64,000 nucleotides of DNA from Phymorhynchus buccinoides (taxonomy: Eukaryota > Mollusca > Gastropoda > Neogastropoda > Raphitomidae), in the NCBI GenBank assembly GCA_017654935.2, contig CM065690.1, forward strand, positions 1,519,781-1,583,780. Direction: 5' to 3'. Below the pieces are notes generated by a model. It saw only the letters and a list, made by a program, of their open reading frames with translations, did not search any database and was not told the origin of the DNA. Every line of letters starts with the position of its first letter. Position 1 is the stretch's first letter. Shown here piece by piece: positions 29,800-40,880 of this stretch. The position numbers and the translations under genes are program-made.

Positions 29800-30804
29800 G
29801 TGATGACTGACTGACCTGGTGATGACTGACTGACCCTGGTGATGACTGACTGACCCTGGTGATGTTCAGGACTGACTGACCCTGGTGATGACTGACTGAC
29901 CTGGTGATGACTGACCCTGGTGATGACTGACTGACCCTGGTGATGACTGACTGGCCCTGGTGATGACTGACTGACCCTGGTGATGTTCAGGACTGACTGA
30001 CTGACCCTGGTGATGACTGACCCTGGTGATGACTGACTGACCCTGGTGATGACTGACTGACCCTGGTGATGACTGACTGACCCTGGTGATGTTCAGGACT
30101 GACTGACTGACCCTGGTGATGACTGACTGACCCTGGTGATGACTGACTGACCCTGGTGATGTTCAGGACTGACTGACTGACCCTGGTGATGACTGACTGA
30201 CCTTGGTTATGTTCAGGACTGACTGACCCTGGCGATGACTGACTGACCTGGTGATGACTGACCCTGGTGATGACTGACTGACCCTGGTGATGACTGACTG
30301 ACCCTGGTGATGACTGACTGACCCTGGTGATGACTGACTGACCCTGGTGATGACTGACCCTGGTGATGACAGACTGACCCTGGTGATGACTGACTGACCC
30401 TGGTGATGACAGACTGACCCTGGTGATGACTGACCCTGGTGATGACTGACTGGCCCTGGTGATGACTGACTGACCCTGGTGATGACTGACTGACCCCGGT
30501 GATGTTCAGGACTGACCCTGGTGATGACTGACTTGACCCTGGTGATGACTGACTTGACCCTGGTGATGACTGACTTGACCCTGGTGATGACTGACTTGAC
30601 CCTGGTGATGACTGACTTGACCCTGGTGATGACTGACTTGACCCTGGTGATGACTGACTGACCCTGGTGATGACTGACTGACCCTGGTGATGACTGACTG
30701 ACTGACCCTGGTGATGACTGACTGACCTGGTGATGACTGACTGACCTGGTGATGACTGACTGACCCTGGTGATGACTGACTGACTTGATGTTGGTGATGT
30801 TCAG
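29800..30804 (+). repeat. NONO: ~20-bp minisatellite ending at the exon 6 acceptor
   Basis: The unit is GACTGACTGACCCTGGTGAT with length variants, repeated for about 1 kb. At least six units carry GTGATGTTCAG|G (about 29868, 29985, 30092, 30157, 30208 and 30501). This is the same string that forms the true acceptor (TTGGTGATGTTCAG|GTCC at 30804). Long frames on the minus strand are repeat artefacts. Confidence 0.92.
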
Positions 30805-30952
30805 GTCCATGAGCAGACAGAGGGAGGAGGAGCGTGAGCGGATGATAGAGGAGCGCCGCCGCCAGGAGATGATGCTGCGCCAGCAGGAGATGCAGCGCCG
30901 GGGGGGAGGGGGGGGCCCCATGGACATGCCCCGCAACAGAGACGACATGATG
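30805..30952 (+). CDS. NONO: DBHS protein, exon 6: distal coiled coil
   Basis: 148 bp, phase 2 to 0, donor ACATGATG|GTACGT. It encodes SMSRQREEERERMIEERRRQ, EMMLRQQEMQRR, a GGGGG turn and PMDMPRNRDDMM. The Arg/Glu/Gln helix continues the family's long coiled coil. The following Gly/Met-rich sequence begins the disordered tail. Confidence 0.92.
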
Positions 30953-31998
30953 GTACGTCCAGACCTGACAACTCTTCCGCTCAAGTTTTGACAATTCCGC
31001 TTTCAAAACTTTTTCTTTTTTTTTAAACACAAAAATTCATCGTCTTATATACAGAGCAGCACAGCTGCTGTGCGTATAACCGACTTTCCAGTTTCCGTTT
31101 GGAAACTTCCGTAAAGATGGCGATTGACACATCGATGTGTGTGAGACTGGGGAGAAAATAAAGAGAATAAACCAATATTTCTGCCAAGATTACACGGAAA
31201 AGTTTCTGTGCATTCAGAGATCAAGAAAATGTGCATCATGCTTGATGTATGATGTGATCTTACACTTAAAAGTCTCCTATGGAGGGTGTCGAGGCATCAA
31301 ATGCCACATTACTTCTCAGCGTCTTATCAAAACTGCAAACTCCCAGACTTTTCTTCCACTGTTACCGACTTTTTCAAGCCAAAGGAAGGAAAGGAGAACA
31401 AAGATGAACTTGAATTGATTCATAATCTTCCTTCCAAGTATTATTATTTAAGTCCTCTATGGCACCAACCGTCTTGGTCTGCCCCAATAAAAAGCACAGA
31501 TGAACAAACCAAAAGCTTTGTTCTATTGTGTTAGGAATAGTTGTGACCCAGATGAGACAAGACAAGTTCACAAGGATGAAAATTGCTTGCTTCAAATTAT
31601 GTTTATGTGTGAAAGGTAAGATGCCGTGTCAAAATTCCTCTCAGCTCCCCAAAATTCCCTTTTCCGGCTACAAATATTCCTCTTTGGTCGGTTAGGGGGT
31701 TGGCAGGTCTGGAAAAGGCAAATACATGGTTTAAAAAATGTTTTTAATCGTCTCCCAGTGTACTATTGCTTGCATGTAATTGTGTCATTACAGTTTTGTT
31801 AAATTATTTTAAAAGAAAAATAATCAGCTGCATGATGGATTTGTTTTTCTTTTTTCAAAATTACTATTTTTGGTTTCAGAAATATACAAATTTTCAAAAT
31901 AGGGGTAAACAGGTGTGAAAGTAAGAAAACCTGATAGGAGATGGTGTTGTGTTAACTGTAAAACAAAGGTTGATCACAGACGCTTTCTGTGTTGGCAG
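30953..31998. other. Intron 6 with a hAT-type finger remnant
   Basis: About 1 kb, AT-rich. Around 31200-31380 broken frames read CASCLMYDV, KVSYGGCRGIKCHITSQR and SSTVTDFFKPK. This pattern (GG..-I-x-x-H-x-x-x-x-R, then a short linker and FFKPK) resembles BED-like fingers of hAT-derived proteins. It is a decayed fragment at best. Nothing else is recognised. Confidence 0.45.
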
Positions 31999-32475
31999 GG
32001 CATGGGAGGTATGGGGGAGCAGTCGATGCGGGGGGGCCGTGGGGGGGCACCCCCCATGCAGCCCCCACCCGCACCCCCCATGGGGCTGGACAGGGGACAG
32101 CAGCAAGGCATGGGCATGGACCGCGGGCCAGGAGGAATGGACCGAGGAATGGACCGGGGGGGTCCAGGCATGGAGAGGGGAGGCCCACAGGGAATGGACC
32201 GGGGCGGAATGGATCGCGGCGGACCTCAAGGAATGGATCGCAGCGGACCTCAGGGAATGGATCGCGGCGGACCTCAAGGAATGGATCGCAGCGGACCTCA
32301 AGGAATGGACCGTGGCGGACCTCAAGGTATGGACCGGGGCGGACCCCAAGGGATGGACCGTGGAGGAATGGATCGCAGCGGACCTCAGGGCATGGACCGT
32401 GGTGGACCTCAAGGGATGGACCGGGGCGGACCTCAAGGGATGGACCGGGGCGGACCTCAGGGAGGCATGAGCCGG
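31999..32475 (+). CDS. NONO: DBHS protein, exon 7: Gly/Met/Asp-rich repeat tail
   Basis: 477 bp in phase 0, acceptor TGTGTTGGCAG|GGCATG and donor AGCCGG|GTGAGT. It encodes [16 protein letters not shown], a Pro-rich patch, then about a dozen units of GMDRGGPQ or GMDRSGPQ, mostly 8 residues (24 bp) long. DBHS tails are Gly/Pro/Met-rich and low complexity, and tend to phase-separate in vertebrate members. A DNA minisatellite is translated directly here, so length may vary between individuals. Other frames in both directions are shadows. Confidence 0.9.
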
Positions 32476-32558
32476 GTGAGTGTGTGGGTGGTGGTGCTGT
32501 ATTGAGTACTTAAGGCCAAATTCAGTTCATGTTTCCCGTATCTACATTTTTGGCAACT

Positions 32559-32835
32559 ACATGGATGCTCCTTCTTTCAGGATGTCCTGAATTGCAGGAG
32601 TTTTAAATTGCCTAGAGCCGGTGTCGCCGGATTATCAGAATTTGAGAAGCAACGATTTTCTTACACACACACACGCTTGTACAATTAAAAGGGCCTATAT
32701 AAGCATTTGCTATATTCAGAGGAATGTAGCGCTTGTACTAGTCTAGAGGGGTGGAAAAAGAGCAGTAAATGTGTGTGTGTGCGCTGCCGGGGCCGCCCCC
32801 TTGCCGGATTTTTGAAATTTCCCAGGAGCACCCAT
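32559..32835. repeat. Dispersed repeat, shared with the right end of the window
   Basis: ATGCTCCTTCTTTCAGGATG, CCGGTGTCGCCGGATTAT and GAATTTGAGAAGCAACGA recur at 63727-63822. GGCCGCCCC...GGATTTTT...AATTTCCC (about 32790-32823) recurs at 63959-64000. The class is unknown. Confidence 0.7.
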
Positions 32836-32948
32836 GGAGTTATCGTCATCAGCTGCAGTAATGAACTCGTCATAATCATTGTCATCATCATGATGATCAT
32901 CACCCTCATCATCATCATCATCATCATCGTGGCTGTGTTGTGTTGCAG

Positions 32949-33014
32949 GGAGGCAACCAGGGTCCCACTGGTAGCCCCAACGTCAGTATGGGCGGTCAGG
33001 GCGGGGGACAGATG
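32949..33014 (+). CDS. NONO: DBHS protein, exon 8: short Gly-rich exon
   Basis: 66 bp, phase 0 to 0: GGNQGPTGSPNVSMGGQGGG, then QM. The acceptor is TGTGTTGCAG|GGAGGC and the donor GATG|GTGAGT. An ATC/ATG microsatellite precedes the acceptor and a long CT tract follows the donor. A short in-frame exon of this kind could be alternatively spliced without a frame change. Confidence 0.85.
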
Positions 33015-33046
33015 GTGAGTACTAACGCACTGAATCACTGCTCTCT

Positions 33047-34480
<1,434 letters not shown>

Positions 34481-35475
34481 CAGGGCTGCCAACCATGCCT
34501 CCTCAGGGGTATTTGTCCCTGGAAACAGTTAAAAATGATGCTTTGTCCCTGGAATTCCATTTTTCTGTCTGGTCTCTGTGGAAGCTAAGTGGAATCAAAA
34601 AATTGTCAAGCATTCACTTGTTATCTGACTTTGCTGTTGAACACAGGAACGCCCCAAACAACAGACGCTGTTGACATTTTCCTAACAGACATGTCACACA
34701 TGGGTTACTGAACACCAAAGGATCTGGAATATTGAAGCACATTGGCACCAAAAAGCATCAGGAAGACGCTAACAAATCCAGTTACAGGAATTTTGCTGGT
34801 TTTTAAGCAGTTTGTCCCTGGAAATAAGTCTGTCCCTGGTTTTTAAGCAGTTTGTTCCTGGAAATAAGTCTGTCCCTGGTTTTTAAGCAGGTTGTCGCTG
34901 GAAATAAGTCTGTCCCTGGTTTTTAAGCAGTTTGTCCCTGGAAATAAGTCTGTCCCTGGTTTTTAAGCAGTTTGTCCCTGGAAATAAGTCTGTCCCTGGT
35001 TTTTAAGCAGTTTGTCCCTGGAAATAAGTCTCTGTCCCTGGTTTTTAAGCAGTTTGTCCCTGGAAATAAGTCTGTCCCTGGTTTTTAAGCAGTTTGTCCC
35101 TGGAAATAAGTCTGTCCCTGGTTTTTAAGCAGTTTGTCCCTGGAAATAAGTCTGTCCCTGGTTTTTAAGCAGTTTGTCCCTGGAAATAAGTCTGTCCCTG
35201 GTTTTTAAGCAGTTTGTCCCTGGAAATAAGTCTCCCTGGTTTTTAAGCAGTTTGTCCCTGGAAATAAGTCACTGTCCCTGGTTTTTAAGCAGTTTGTCCC
35301 TGGAAATAAGTCTGTCCCTGGTTTTTAAGCAGTTTGTCCCTGGAAATAAGTCTGTCCCTGGTTTTTAAGCAGTTTGTCCCTGGAAATAAGTCTCTGTCCC
35401 TGGTTTTTAAGCAGTCTGTCCCTGGTTTTTAAGCAGTTTGTCCCTGGAAACCGCAAGAGGGGGTAGGCAGCCCTG
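34481..35475 (+). mobile_element. hAT-like remnant with expanded internal minisatellite
   Basis: The ends CAGGGCTGCCAACC and GGTAGGCAGCCCTG form a hAT-type inverted repeat with one mismatch. Inside, about 34715-34790 reads GSGILKHIGTKKHQEDANKS, like the end of a BED zinc finger. The next 650 bp is a 40-bp tandem repeat. No clean target duplication was found. Confidence 0.65.
34797..35450. repeat. 40-bp tandem repeat, about 16 units
   Basis: The unit is TTTGTCCCTGGAAATAAGTC followed by TGTCCCTGGTTTTTAAGCAG, with small indels. It is internal to the hAT-like element. Confidence 0.95.
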
Positions 35476-35624
35476 GGGTTAGATTTGGAACGGCGGCAGT
35501 TCTATGCTTAGTTGTTGGCTGTGAAGCTGAAGAGTGGTGCAGGAAAAACAAATCTTGGGTGTTGTTGGAAAGGAAACCCTGTGGTCTGCTAGCAACGGGA
35601 GAAAAGTGGTTCTGTGTACAGAGA

Positions 35625-36413
35625 CAGGGATGCATCTAGAGCGCGGCATTGCCGCAAAATTGTTGATGTTCCCGCAAAAATAAAAATATGCTGCGGGAAA
35701 ATCCCCCCAAATGTTGGGAAATCCCGCAAACGAAAAAATCGTTTGAAAATAACTTGTTCGGCACTAGGCCTAGATTGCGTGGCTGCGTGGGCTGTACCGA
35801 GTCTGCATTTCCTTTCGACAGTAAAGAACGAGCATTTTGATTGGGTCTTAAAAATAGCATAGCCAATCAACGGCTTTCTTTCATTTACTATTTCCGGGCG
35901 CAGTGTAAGCGAGCCCACTCAAAAATGGCATCGCTTCTGGATTATTTTACTGTGACTTCTAAAAAGAAAGAAAACAGTGCGACTGTGGAGTTCAACATTG
36001 ATCAACAACCTTGTTGTTCCTCATCAGCAGTTAGTGATGACAACGGGGAAAGTTCATCGAATGACAAAGCATCGGATCAGGACTGTGATGTCACCGACGA
36101 TCCCATTGCTAGTAGTGTCGCTCCACCACCTTTCAAAAAGCGAAAGCATGAGTTCATGGAAAGTTGGGAAAAAAGCAGACCTTGGCTAGAATTTGACAGC
36201 GAATCAAAAGCAATGTTTTGTGACTGGTGCTTACAAAGCAAAAAGAACAATGCGTTCACCACAGGTTGTAAAAATGTCCGCACTACATCCCTTGATCGAC
36301 GCGTTAACTGGCATTGATTTACCCCCGCCCCCCTAACTATTTCCAGATCCCCCAAATTTCCACACCAAGGGGGGCAATGCCCCCCAGTTTAGAAATTTCT
36401 AGATGCATCCCTG
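35625..36413 (+). mobile_element. hAT-related element, 789 bp, with 6-bp flanking duplication
   Basis: Terminal inverted repeats CAGGGATGCATCTAGA and TCTAGATGCATCCCTG. CAGAGA abuts both ends (35619-35624 and 36414-36419). It carries only the 5' part of a coding region (35925-36317). The element is an internally deleted copy of a family with a TTF/BED-like finger. Confidence 0.85.
35925..36317 (+). pseudogene. Truncated hAT-family protein with TTF-type finger
   Basis: The start is MASLLDYFTVTSKKKENS, then an acidic and Ser-rich linker, a basic PPPFKKRKHEF, and WLEFDSESKAMFCDWCLQ followed by KNNAFTTGC. The W-L-x-[FY]-D...M-F-C-x-x-C...N-A-F-x-x-G-C pattern is that of zinc fingers at the N-terminus of hAT-derived proteins such as the ZNF862/C17orf113 group. 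The dimerisation and catalytic domains are absent, because the frame ends shortly after the finger, just before the element's right end. Confidence 0.75.
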
Positions 36414-36419
36414 CAGAGA

Positions 36420-37260
36420 ACTACAGATGCCATGCTGGTTGTGGCTCTGAAATCCCATAATATTGAACTACAGAGCAGGCTTGAACCGCCGAGTCTTGTG
36501 CTGGTTTTGTTGTTGTGGGGTCTGGGTTGGAAGAAAGGAGTGTGTGTGTGTTTGTTATCAACAGGAGATGAGCTATGTTCGATATTGTTCATTTGAATTC
36601 CTAAATAAATTGTTGAGATGTGGGTGTGGAATAGAGGCTAAAAGTGTATTTCCACTTATATGAACATTTTTGCTCCTTCAGCTTTTTCCCCCCCATGGTT
36701 GTGAGAGAGAGAGAGAGAGAGAGAGAGCTCAATAAAATGTGTTCGGTGTTGATAATTGCCTCGTGAAGTCAAAGTGAACTCTAAAACATTGACTGCGTCT
36801 CGTCTCCTTAAAAGCCTACTCTCGGTGGTCTATACGAGGCGGGGGTGTGTGTGTTGTGATAAACTTGCTATAGATTACACAAACTGTGTGGCCGGCTGAC
36901 CTGCATGTTAGTATACTTTGACATATAACATAGATTCTTACACAAGCCTTGAAAAATGCGAAAACAATGAAAACGTGTGATGGTAAGATTAATGTGACAA
37001 ATCATGTGGCCCTTCCAGAGACTTGGCTAGCTGGTGTCCGTAGGTACAACTGTGGGTGGGGATTGTTTTCCTTTTCCTTTTTATTTTCCTGCGCACGTTG
37101 ATTATGAAGGACTAGGAAACCATAATAACGAAATATCAACTGTAGTTAGCGACGGGGGGGAAAACAAGGTTAGTTAAACCGCTGTATCAGTGTATGTGAT
37201 ATTAATTATTTTTTTAATTGTAAAAATGGATGGATGGAGAAAGGTGACAGAATTACCATA
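36420..37260. other. Intron 8; no gene seen
   Basis: A (GA)n tract near 36703-36728, otherwise AT-rich unassigned sequence. Confidence 0.6.
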
Positions 37261-37261
37261 A

Positions 37262-37442
37262 GGCCGGGTTCACATTAGATGCGTAAGTTCCGTATGGAAA
37301 ACCCTAAATAAGTGGAAGAAAGGAGGATAAAAGTTTACGCATATAGGGGAAATTCGGACCTGTGCGCAAATCTTTTCCCTTCTTTGTTTGACTTATTTAT
37401 GGATTGCGCAGGGGTCTCCGCATGGAATGTGTGTACACGGCC
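37262..37442. mobile_element. GGCCGTGTACAC MITE, copy 2
   Basis: It starts GGCCGGGTTCACATTAGATG and ends TGTGTACACGGCC. TAA lies on both sides, fitting a 3-bp PIF/Harbinger-type duplication. It is inverted relative to 20324-20518. Confidence 0.8.
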
Positions 37443-39089
37443 TAACTGTCTCACTCGGTGAAAGTAGCTTGAAGTTTAAGGACAGTTTTCCATTGTGAGT
37501 TGTTTGCTGTGCTAAGCAAATTACAATACTTAACTATGCAGTAACCGACTTTGCTATGCAGTAGAATCACTGAATGTGGTTTAGCTCAATAGAATGCACA
37601 CACAGTCAATGCAACGCATACACTACAGTACATGCGACAACACAACCACCAGTGTATGAATTCAACTCCACCAAAATCTGACCCTAAGCCTTTCCATGTT
37701 GAATCAGGAACAACTCCCTTACATAAATAAAAATTTATACAGCAAATTTGTACGACTGGAAAAGGCAATTAAAAAATAAAGTGTTAACTGTCTTAAAATT
37801 GGGTCAGGAAGAGAGGGGAGGGGGGGGGGGGGGGGGACACTCACTGATGAATAGAGATAATGGATCTGTGCCTATTTACATTTTCCATCATTCTGTCTTC
37901 AATCTGTTTCTTTTCTGTGTCTTCCTGTGTATCGTCGATGAAATTCACAACTCCTTGTATCTCGATTTGGGTAGTTTTGAGTAAAACGAAAAACTTTAAA
38001 AAAAATTAACCTCGTTTACCACAATTGAACATGTTCGAAGACATTGCAAGTTTAGTCCTGAATTTTTTTACCATTAGTTTTAATGATTTTAGATATATGG
38101 AAAAAATACGAAGATACGAGATTTTTGTCCTTAAGTATCATCTGAATTTGGGACTTAAGAGTTTTTCTTCTATTTACACAACCTCATTGACCCCAGATAG
38201 AAAGTCATTAGAGATACGAGCTTTTGTTGGATTGCAGCGGGAAAAATTAAGAGAGCTGGCTATAACTCAAACCCTCCAAAAAATCGCTATACGAGGTTTG
38301 TGAATTTCACCGACAATATGCCTATGTCTGTCTCTTTCTCTCAGTAACATAGGGCAAATCTCTAAGAATATACTGTTTTTTGCAGTTGGTGCGAAGATGT
38401 TGATAAATTGGATGCGAGATCTTCTGTGAATTACGATTAATTTGAAATAGGCAAGACTGACTGAGCAGTGGCTCTAGTGATGAAGGGGATGAACGTCAAG
38501 TAAAGCTTTGGATTTTAATATGTCTGGCAACTGTTACTTCCACAGTATTCAAAGACGGCCCATTTTTATAAATAAATAAAAATAGTACTTTTGAATGAGA
38601 GAACAGTGTATGCTGATTTTTAGAATAGAAACCCGTAGAAATAAAACAGTGGTGTCTCTGTATTTTGGCTTGGAAGTTTGATCTAATTTGACGGTAGCCA
38701 GTATGAATGGTTGATCATCTTGACAGAATGATTACTCAGTTTGTGTGTGATCTCTTGAAAAACAAAAGCAAAAAAAAAAAGGGGGTGTTTTTTTCCGTGA
38801 ATGAAAAATGGTGCTTGGTTTGGAACAGACACATATGGGACATTTGTAAATACAAAGATGGTGGGAACAATACTGGAGGCAATGCCCGGGAGCAGTACAA
38901 CTCCCAGTAAAGTCTCAATTTTTGTTAACAATACAGATAGGTGTAGCAGTAACCACGCCTCGGATAAACCTTATCGGCTATGCGCCATCTTTTCCGTCAA
39001 CAAAATTGCAGCTTAAATAGGTTGGTGTGTGCATTAAGTTTGCTTGTGACACATGCAGTCAGACAGATGCATGTGAGGACAAGCATGAT

Positions 39090-39155
<66 letters not shown>

Positions 39156-39515
39156 GGGGACTTACAGGCATGCAAGCATGATTTTCCACTCTTCATCCAT
39201 GTTTTCGACATCTCTTCTGTTTTATTGAGAATAGGACAGATCAAGATGTTGTTTATTGGGGTCTGATGTGGTTGACAGTCAAAGCAACGTGACCAGTTCC
39301 TCCATAAACATACTAAAAATATGAAATCTTGAAATGTTTGTCACACGACAAACTGTCACAAAGAGATGCCCTTGGCTTGAGAATAAAAGCAACAAAAAGC
39401 TTAAAATTAAATATTAAAAAAAATAATATACTGTCATACATGTCCATAAGGTAGCAACCCATAAATTCAAACGTGTATTAAACACACGCACCATGCATCA
39501 CTAGTTCTGGTATTT
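37443..39515. other. Intron 8; unassigned sequence and microsatellites
   Basis: G run at about 37819-37837 and a CT/CA microsatellite at 39097-39153. A 92-codon frame at 38025-38303 (MNMFEDIASLVLNFF) has no recognisable domain and is probably chance. Confidence 0.55.
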
Positions 39516-39660
39516 TAAAACACTCTGAAGTCGGATTGTGGCAGTCCACGTGGCAGGGTAATCAGAAACGGTCACACACGTAATGTTCTCAATCCCTAGT
39601 TGGTGCATTTGTACCATTGTGTTCAAGTGTTTCGGCTGTTGGGATGGTATTTAAGCCAGG
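39516..39660. repeat. Dispersed repeat, partial copy
   Basis: GTAATCAGAAACGGTCACAC, GGTGCATTTGTACCAT and TTCGGCTGTTGGGAT match the repeats at 22465-22740 (reverse) and 48005-48300. Confidence 0.7.
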
Positions 39661-39879
39661 GTGCGACAAGAAACAAAGCAAACACTTCTTCACTTGCACA
39701 CTCCGAAGTACCCAACAACACAGTTTATTTTTGTATTCATTAGCAGCAACACACCCACTCCTGGTAAAGGCAATCGCAGTTTCAGAGCAAGCAAACCACT
39801 TTTGAAAAAGTAAATGCAAAACATGCATTTATGCATCCATACCTGTGTGCACAGACATACATGCTTGTGTGTACACCTA

Positions 39880-39981
39880 TACACATTCTCACACACACAC
39901 ACATGCACATACACATGCACACACACACACACAGTCACATACACACACACACATTCTCACACACATGCACACACATACACA

Positions 39982-40077
<96 letters not shown>

Positions 40078-40094
40078 TTCTCACACACACACAT

Positions 40095-40138
<44 letters not shown>

Positions 40139-40139
40139 T

Positions 40140-40172
<33 letters not shown>

Positions 40173-40275
40173 TCTCTCACACACGCACACATTCTCACAC
40201 ACACATTCACACACTCACTCACACACACACATACACACACTCACACACACACACACACACTACAAGCACATGCAC
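39880..40275. repeat. Mixed (CA)n / (CT)n microsatellite
   Basis: About 400 bp of alternating CA and CT tracts. All reading frames through it are artefacts. Confidence 0.97.
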
Positions 40276-40663
40276 ACTCTCTCTTTCGAAGAGTTGAACA
40301 CATTAAAGAAGCATTGGTTTAATTTTTCTATCAAACAAATGTCATTTCAGGCCTCATGGATAGTAATCCAATAGGAATTGTTCAGAAATAATTAAGGGGA
40401 GTAATTTCATGGTTTCAAGCTTCAATGCCATTGTTGCTATGGTATTTGACAGAGTAATGTAGGTAAATAACTATAAATTTCACGAAGTGCTCTCCCCTAT
40501 TTTTTTCCGAAAATCGTCTATTGACCTGCTCTAGTCATAGCCTTGTTCAAGCTGACCATGTATGTGCGTGTGTGTGTGCGGTTTTCTTCCAGAAAATCGA
40601 TCTAATGCAAAGCGTGTATAAAGAGTGGTTTTGTGACTGCAAAAAGTGAAGTCTAAGAGAAGT

Positions 40664-40880
40664 TTAACCCCTTGACGGCCATATAATGTATCACGTACTG
40701 ACGATGACATCATCGGATGAAGAGGAATAACTCTGATATTCTGGTTTTCGCTCTTACGCAGTGAAGAGAGTGATATCTTCCCGGACCATTTTGACAGATT
40801 GGCTCTATCAGTTTCTTTTTCATGTCACGATTTGTACAATGATTTTGTTCTTTAATGTTCTCTGGCAGTCAAGGGGTTAA
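40664..40880. mobile_element. piggyBac-type MITE
   Basis: TTAA-CCCCTTGACGGCC at the left and GGCAGTCAAGGGG-TTAA at the right. TTAA duplications with CCC termini are the hallmark of piggyBac-mobilised elements. 217 bp including both TTAA. Confidence 0.75.

Noticed and set aside
30163..30984. 273-codon minus-strand frame rich in Ser/Gln/His/Val
   Set aside because: It is antisense to the exon 6 acceptor minisatellite and is explained by the repeat.
38025..38303. 92-codon frame starting MNMFEDIASLVLNFF
   Set aside because: No domain, no splice context and no codon bias distinct from AT-rich intron.
39814..40374. Thr/His-rich and Leu/Ser-rich frames in the CA/CT tracts (also at 4821, 33047, 51504, 52044)
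   Set aside because: Dinucleotide repeats give open frames without coding meaning.
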